Part shown: one piece after another, positions 60,807 to 64,000 of the stretch
Numbering within the stretch: the first letter of the stretch is position 1
How the letters are laid out: every line of letters starts with the position of its first letter
NCBI GenBank assembly: GCA_037951165.1
Contig: JBBDHG010000041.1
Span: 2,100,501-2,164,500, forward strand
DNA: 64,000 nucleotides
Source of the DNA: Lophius americanus
Taxonomy: Eukaryota > Chordata > Actinopteri > Lophiiformes > Lophiidae
Direction of reading: 5' to 3'
Translations under genes and position numbers: made by a program
Notes under the pieces: generated by a model
Seen by the model: only the letters and a program-made list of their open reading frames with translations
Told to the model about the DNA's origin: nothing
Databases searched by the model: none

Positions 60807-60861
60807 CTTCAAAATCAGAAATTATTCCCTCCAAGTGTGGATTGACTCCAGAATCAGACAT
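60807..60861 (-). CDS. septin9: septin 9 coding exon 1 (start codon, 18 codons + 1 nt)
   Basis: The minus strand reads MSDSGVNPHLEGIISDFE, then one G before a GTTTGT donor. I recall the N-terminus of one human SEPT9 isoform as MSDPAVNAQLDGIISDFE followed by ALKRSFEVEE. The match covers start, length and junction: the leftover G joins CT of the next exon to give Ala, then LKRSFEVED. The ATG has A at -3. The exon is too short to be found by length and rests on this homology plus the exact phase match. It marks an isoform-specific promoter to its right. Other isoform first exons (human MKKSYSGG or MERDRIS types) were looked for and not found in the window. Confidence 0.93.
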
Positions 60862-61260
60862 TTTTTGCAGGCAATTTCTTTTTTTTTCTCCCTTTCTGAC
60901 CTTCAACTCGCTCCCTCTTTATTCTAACCAGCTCCCAAAATCCAGTCAGTCAAAAACTCGTCCACAACTCTCTCCTCAAGGAGCAACTTTCTCTGCCCTC
61001 CCACTAACTTCTCTCTATCGCTGCAGTCAGACGTCAGACAGAGCGACGAGACAAGCCTCCTCCCTTTCCAGAAACACGCAGCCGCTTCTCCCTCGTGTCC
61101 TGTGCATGCGTGGGTGTGGGTGTGTGCGTCACCCCCCTTCACACCCCTGCATGCACGTGCGAGCGTTCGCGCAGACAACAGATCAGGTCATTTTCTGGAG
61201 GATTTTTTTTTTTTTTTTTTCCGCAACTATACTGACTGAGGTGTAATTTTCTCATTCAGG
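60862..61260 (-). promoter_or_regulatory. septin9: 5' leader and candidate promoter of the septin 9 exon 1 isoform
   Basis: Upstream of the ATG (rightwards) the sense strand is purine-rich for about 200 nt, as in many leaders. It then enters a CpG-richer patch at about 61030-61180 with a GACGTC (CRE-like) core near 61033 and CACGTG near 61155. No convincing TATA box is visible. A T-run of about 20 (plus strand) at 61203-61222 bounds the patch. The transcription start is not determinable from sequence. An ATG within the leader near 61108 would open a short upstream frame if transcribed. Confidence 0.35.
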
Positions 61261-61394
61261 CTCTGACAGCGAAAGTGGACAACGACATGTTACTGTGTGG
61301 CTGTGTGTCTTTAAACTGTCCTCTTAAGGACAAGCTGCCACACAGAGAGACGCTGCAGGTGAGGGTTAGAGGCCGACGTTGTCTAACAGCGTAA

Positions 61395-61700
61395 CAGGGT
61401 ATATCCCCGAAAAGTTCCAAGTCCCCTGCGTTATGTTTGAAAGACAGGGTTTTATTCCAATGAATACATTATGAACTATTAGAGTAAAACACAATATATA
61501 CAAGATAAATTTCTTTGAATTGATTCATATGCACCAAATCTGGCCTAAATCGGAGCAAAGGCTGAGAAATTATGGCTTGAAAACTTTGGGGGACATATAA
61601 TTGAAATATACAAATGACCATACCCAAAATCATTCCAGTTCTTCCTCACACTAAGGTCTATGTGGGTATAAAATGTGAAAACCAAGTGTTTTCACACAGT
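61395..61700 (+). repeat. family R3 copy, short
   Basis: GGGTATATCCCCGAAAAGTTCC then AAATCATTCCAGTTCTTCC and ACTAAGGTCTATGTGGGTAT. The first half is deleted after the opening 40 bp. Confidence 0.7.
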
Positions 61701-62223
61701 GCGCGATAAGTTAAAGGGCAGTCACTTCCTCAGTGGCGACTTTCCTCTGGCAGCCATTCTTCCTGAGGCGAGTCGACACTAGGGATTTACAACGACAGCC
61801 CCGGGGAAATGTAGGGTGACTCGTGCAGCAACCTGCCCTGTGTGACACAAGAGAGGAGGAATTTGAGCTCGGTGGTCATATCTGAGCAGGAAATCTGTCA
61901 CTGCTGTGTTAGGTTTGAAAGGGCCATTGATGGCATTCATCTTTCTGATGTGGCCGATACCGTTAAGACCTTTTGTCTTTGAAGCGTACGACTTCTTCTT
62001 TGGAGTGTCGAGAGGAAAGAACGTTGAAAAGATGTTGATAAAGTAATGAAAAGGGCCGATTATCAAAGTTGGCTCTGCAGATGTCCCTGTGGAATGTGCT
62101 GCACCAATCTCCCGTAGAAACAGGATATGAGTCATTGTGTCGCTGTAAGAACTGATTGGTCCTGAATGCGCCGCCGTTTTTTTGTAAAATAGGGTTAGGG
62201 TTAATGTGGTAACATTTTACCAC
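61701..62223. other. unique sequence upstream of septin 9 exon 1
   Basis: No gene or tandem repeat is seen. AGGGTTAGGGTTA at about 62190-62203 is a two-unit telomere-like string, and AATGTGGTAA...TTACCACATT forms a small hairpin at 62203-62227. Confidence 0.5.
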
Positions 62224-62781
62224 ATTTAGCTCCAAATGTTAAATCTTAACCAAAGCGGTACATATAAATGCCAATTCTAAATCTGAATGTAAATGTCGAA
62301 CCTGAAGGTTCCCGAAATCTGTCAGACGGTAGCGGGAGTAGGTAGTGGAAGCAGCAAAATAAAAGTAAAACACTTCTTCTGCACTGAGGCGGTTTCTGCG
62401 CTAGTTCTGAGGCAGTTCCTAGCATAGAATTGCTCTGGTCCCTGAAAACCGCCACTTAGGAGCAACTAAATGCCCCGGCGTTAAATGCAGGACAGATGAT
62501 GATGTCACAGACAAGGGGCGGAGTTTTTTGTTTGTCATTTTTTGAATCCTAAGCGAGCGAATGTGTCGTCGACACAAAGATCTTAAAAGCATGTAACTTT
62601 CAGCATCCTTAGTTTGTTGTTCAACTGTTCCATAAAGTTTCATGTTTGTTTTTTTTTAAACCACTTTGATGCAAAAGGTTGGCTTTTATTTTGGTACTTA
62701 GGATGACTTGAGTCTAAATTTGCATATTTTATAGACACTTACATCCAAGATCCGATTTAGATTTAGCATTTGGAGCTAAAT
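62224..62781. mobile_element. family R6 inverted-repeat element, 558 bp
   Basis: The left end ATTTAGCTCCAAATGTTAAA pairs with the right end TTTAGCATTTGGAGCTAAAT. TTTATTTTGGTACTTAGGAT in the right arm matches TTTATTTTGGTACTTCGACG in the 12.2-kb copy. The core has GAGGCGGTTTCTGCGCTAG, compared with GAGGCGGTTCCTGAGCTGG there. No transposase. Confidence 0.75.
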
Positions 62782-63380
62782 GGGGAAGATGTTGCAGTTA
62801 CAATCAGGACGGCGCCTCATAGTCACGAGTGAGGGGATTTTCACCGTCTTCATTTTATGCAAACGACATTAGTCTTAAAGTGTCTCTTAATTCTAGGCGT
62901 TTTTTACCGTTTCCATACTAACGGTTAAGGCCGTAGCAGTAAATGTGGAAGATCGTCCAAAAGCAGTAGAGATTCTATCTGAATCAGATATCGCCAATCA
63001 TTGTTTCAACCCGGCTGAAGGCCAGAAGTTACAGCACCAGTGCCTGGAACTTTTATAGTCTTTAAAAATCCATTTTGAATGAAAGGCTCTATTCTAAGGG
63101 GGCTCTAATAGGATGCCAAGCCCACCCAGTGGCCCCTAACCCTAACACCTGAGAGGTTGACGGCGACACAGAATAATGCTGTGCGTTTATGGTGCAGTCT
63201 GGGTATTTGGTTCAACTCCTGCCTTTAGGTGTCCAAGGATAAAGAACAGAGTGTGACAAACACAGCGTGGAGAATGTCCGTGTCCCCGTGACGCCTGTTG
63301 TCACATCATGTGCAATAAAACGCTGAGACCGTCACGTAAAGAGTTCACAAAACAAAACATACAGCAAAGGAGTTTAGGCT
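62782..63380. other. upstream stretch without recognised content
   Basis: I see no exon, tandem repeat or family R1-R6 member. A short CCCTAACCCTAACACC string lies at about 63137-63152. Confidence 0.5.
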
Positions 63381-63672
63381 GCGTTTGAACTCCTGTGAGT
63401 GTGTCTGTTTGTTTGTCTGTTTGTTTTTGTTTATGAGAAGGATTAAGGAAAAGATACATGGTGGATTTGCAGCTCAGTGGGCTGAACAGAGATGCTGAAG
63501 TGGAAGAAGCTGGAGAAGACCGGCTGTAAAGTTGAGAGATACTCACAAAGTTTGTTGGAGTTGTCGGTAGATTTAGAGGCTCGGCCATTAATGGAGGAAT
63601 CTGCCGGCCTTTTTCCTAAACCTCAGGTACTGTTGTATATTATCGGAGGTTTGCGATCTGGGTGCTTCTTCT
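63380..63672 (-). repeat. family R2 copy, reverse orientation
   Basis: CAGAGATGCTGAAGTGGAAG, GAGTTGTCGGTAGATTTAGA and CATTAATGGAGGAATCTGCC on the plus strand are the reverse complement of R2. The GAGCCCCCAGCTCC blocks are missing. Confidence 0.75.
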
Positions 63673-63679
63673 AGTTTAT

Positions 63680-64000
63680 TTTGTTTGTCTGTCTGTTTGT
63701 GAGAATGATAACAGAATCAGTACAGGACAGACTGGGATGAAATTTTACCCAGAGGTAGATTTTGGCGTATCCTAGAGGTGATTCAATTTGTTGTAACATC
63801 ACGTTTCCGCAGCATTTTAATTGAAAACAAAATAAAACAAGCTGTTTGATTCGTCTGATGTTCCTTTGGGGTGGAGTGGGCTGAACAGAGATGCTGAAGT
63901 GGAAGGTGCAGGAGACGTGCGGCTGCAGAGTATTTGAGAGATACTCAGAGAGTTTGTTGTGAGTTGTCGGTAGATTTAGAGGCTGGTGATAACTCAGACA
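63680..64000 (-). repeat. family R2 copy, reverse orientation, cut by window end
   Basis: A second inverted copy follows directly, from GTCTGTTTGTGAGAATGAT to GATTTAGAGGCTGGTGATAA at the window edge. Confidence 0.75.

Noticed and set aside
62189..62204. Interstitial telomere repeat
   Set aside because: Only slightly more than two TTAGGG units are present, which chance can explain.

Overview
The window looks like ray-finned (teleost) fish genomic DNA. Long CA/TG microsatellites, Tc1-type and non-LTR retroelement debris, and several small inverted-repeat elements fill large introns. One recognisable host gene occupies almost all of it: septin 9, read on the minus strand. Its 5' end is on the right (start codon at 60861) and its 3' half lies beyond position 1. 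No bacterial-type operon, CRISPR array, rRNA or tRNA gene was seen.

Six coding exons can be placed, and their splice phases agree: 60807-60861 (N-terminus resembling the human MSDP-type SEPT9 isoform), 45933-46613 (long disordered basic N-terminal extension), 9231-9416 (polybasic alpha-0 region), 3357-3485 (P-loop), 3130-3211 (DTPG motif) and 1940-2077 (central GTPase segment). Together they encode about 423 residues. The AKAD motif, the septin unique element and the C-terminus must lie left of the window. A seventh candidate, 30177-30233, is a 57-nt phase-preserving cassette exon in the 36.5-kb intron, followed closely by a (UG)n tract on the sense strand. It is the most interesting new observation here.

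Layout: 1-9.4 kb holds the five-part 3' exon cluster and its short introns. 9.4-45.9 kb is one huge intron filled with dispersed repeats, three notable minisatellites (10-bp unit near 37.5-38.0 kb, 40-bp unit near 39.7-40.1 kb, GAGTCT/GAATCT array near 41.6-42.1 kb), a 750-bp TG-rich block and the cassette-exon candidate. 45.9-46.6 kb is the large N-terminal exon. 46.6-60.8 kb is intron 1, with a 460-bp ATGT array and a retroelement graveyard at about 52.6-55.6 kb. 60.9-64 kb holds the 5' leader, a putative promoter patch and more repeats.

At least six dispersed families recur. They are called here R1 (inverted termini around a reverse-transcriptase scrap), R2 (CCTCCGCC-ended), R3 (CCCCGAAAAGTCCCC-type), R4 (degenerate ATAACGTGA palindromes), R5 (TTTTCCACC-ended) and R6 (ATTTAGCT-ended). 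Family names are local labels; no database was consulted. All protein comparisons are from memory of the families.
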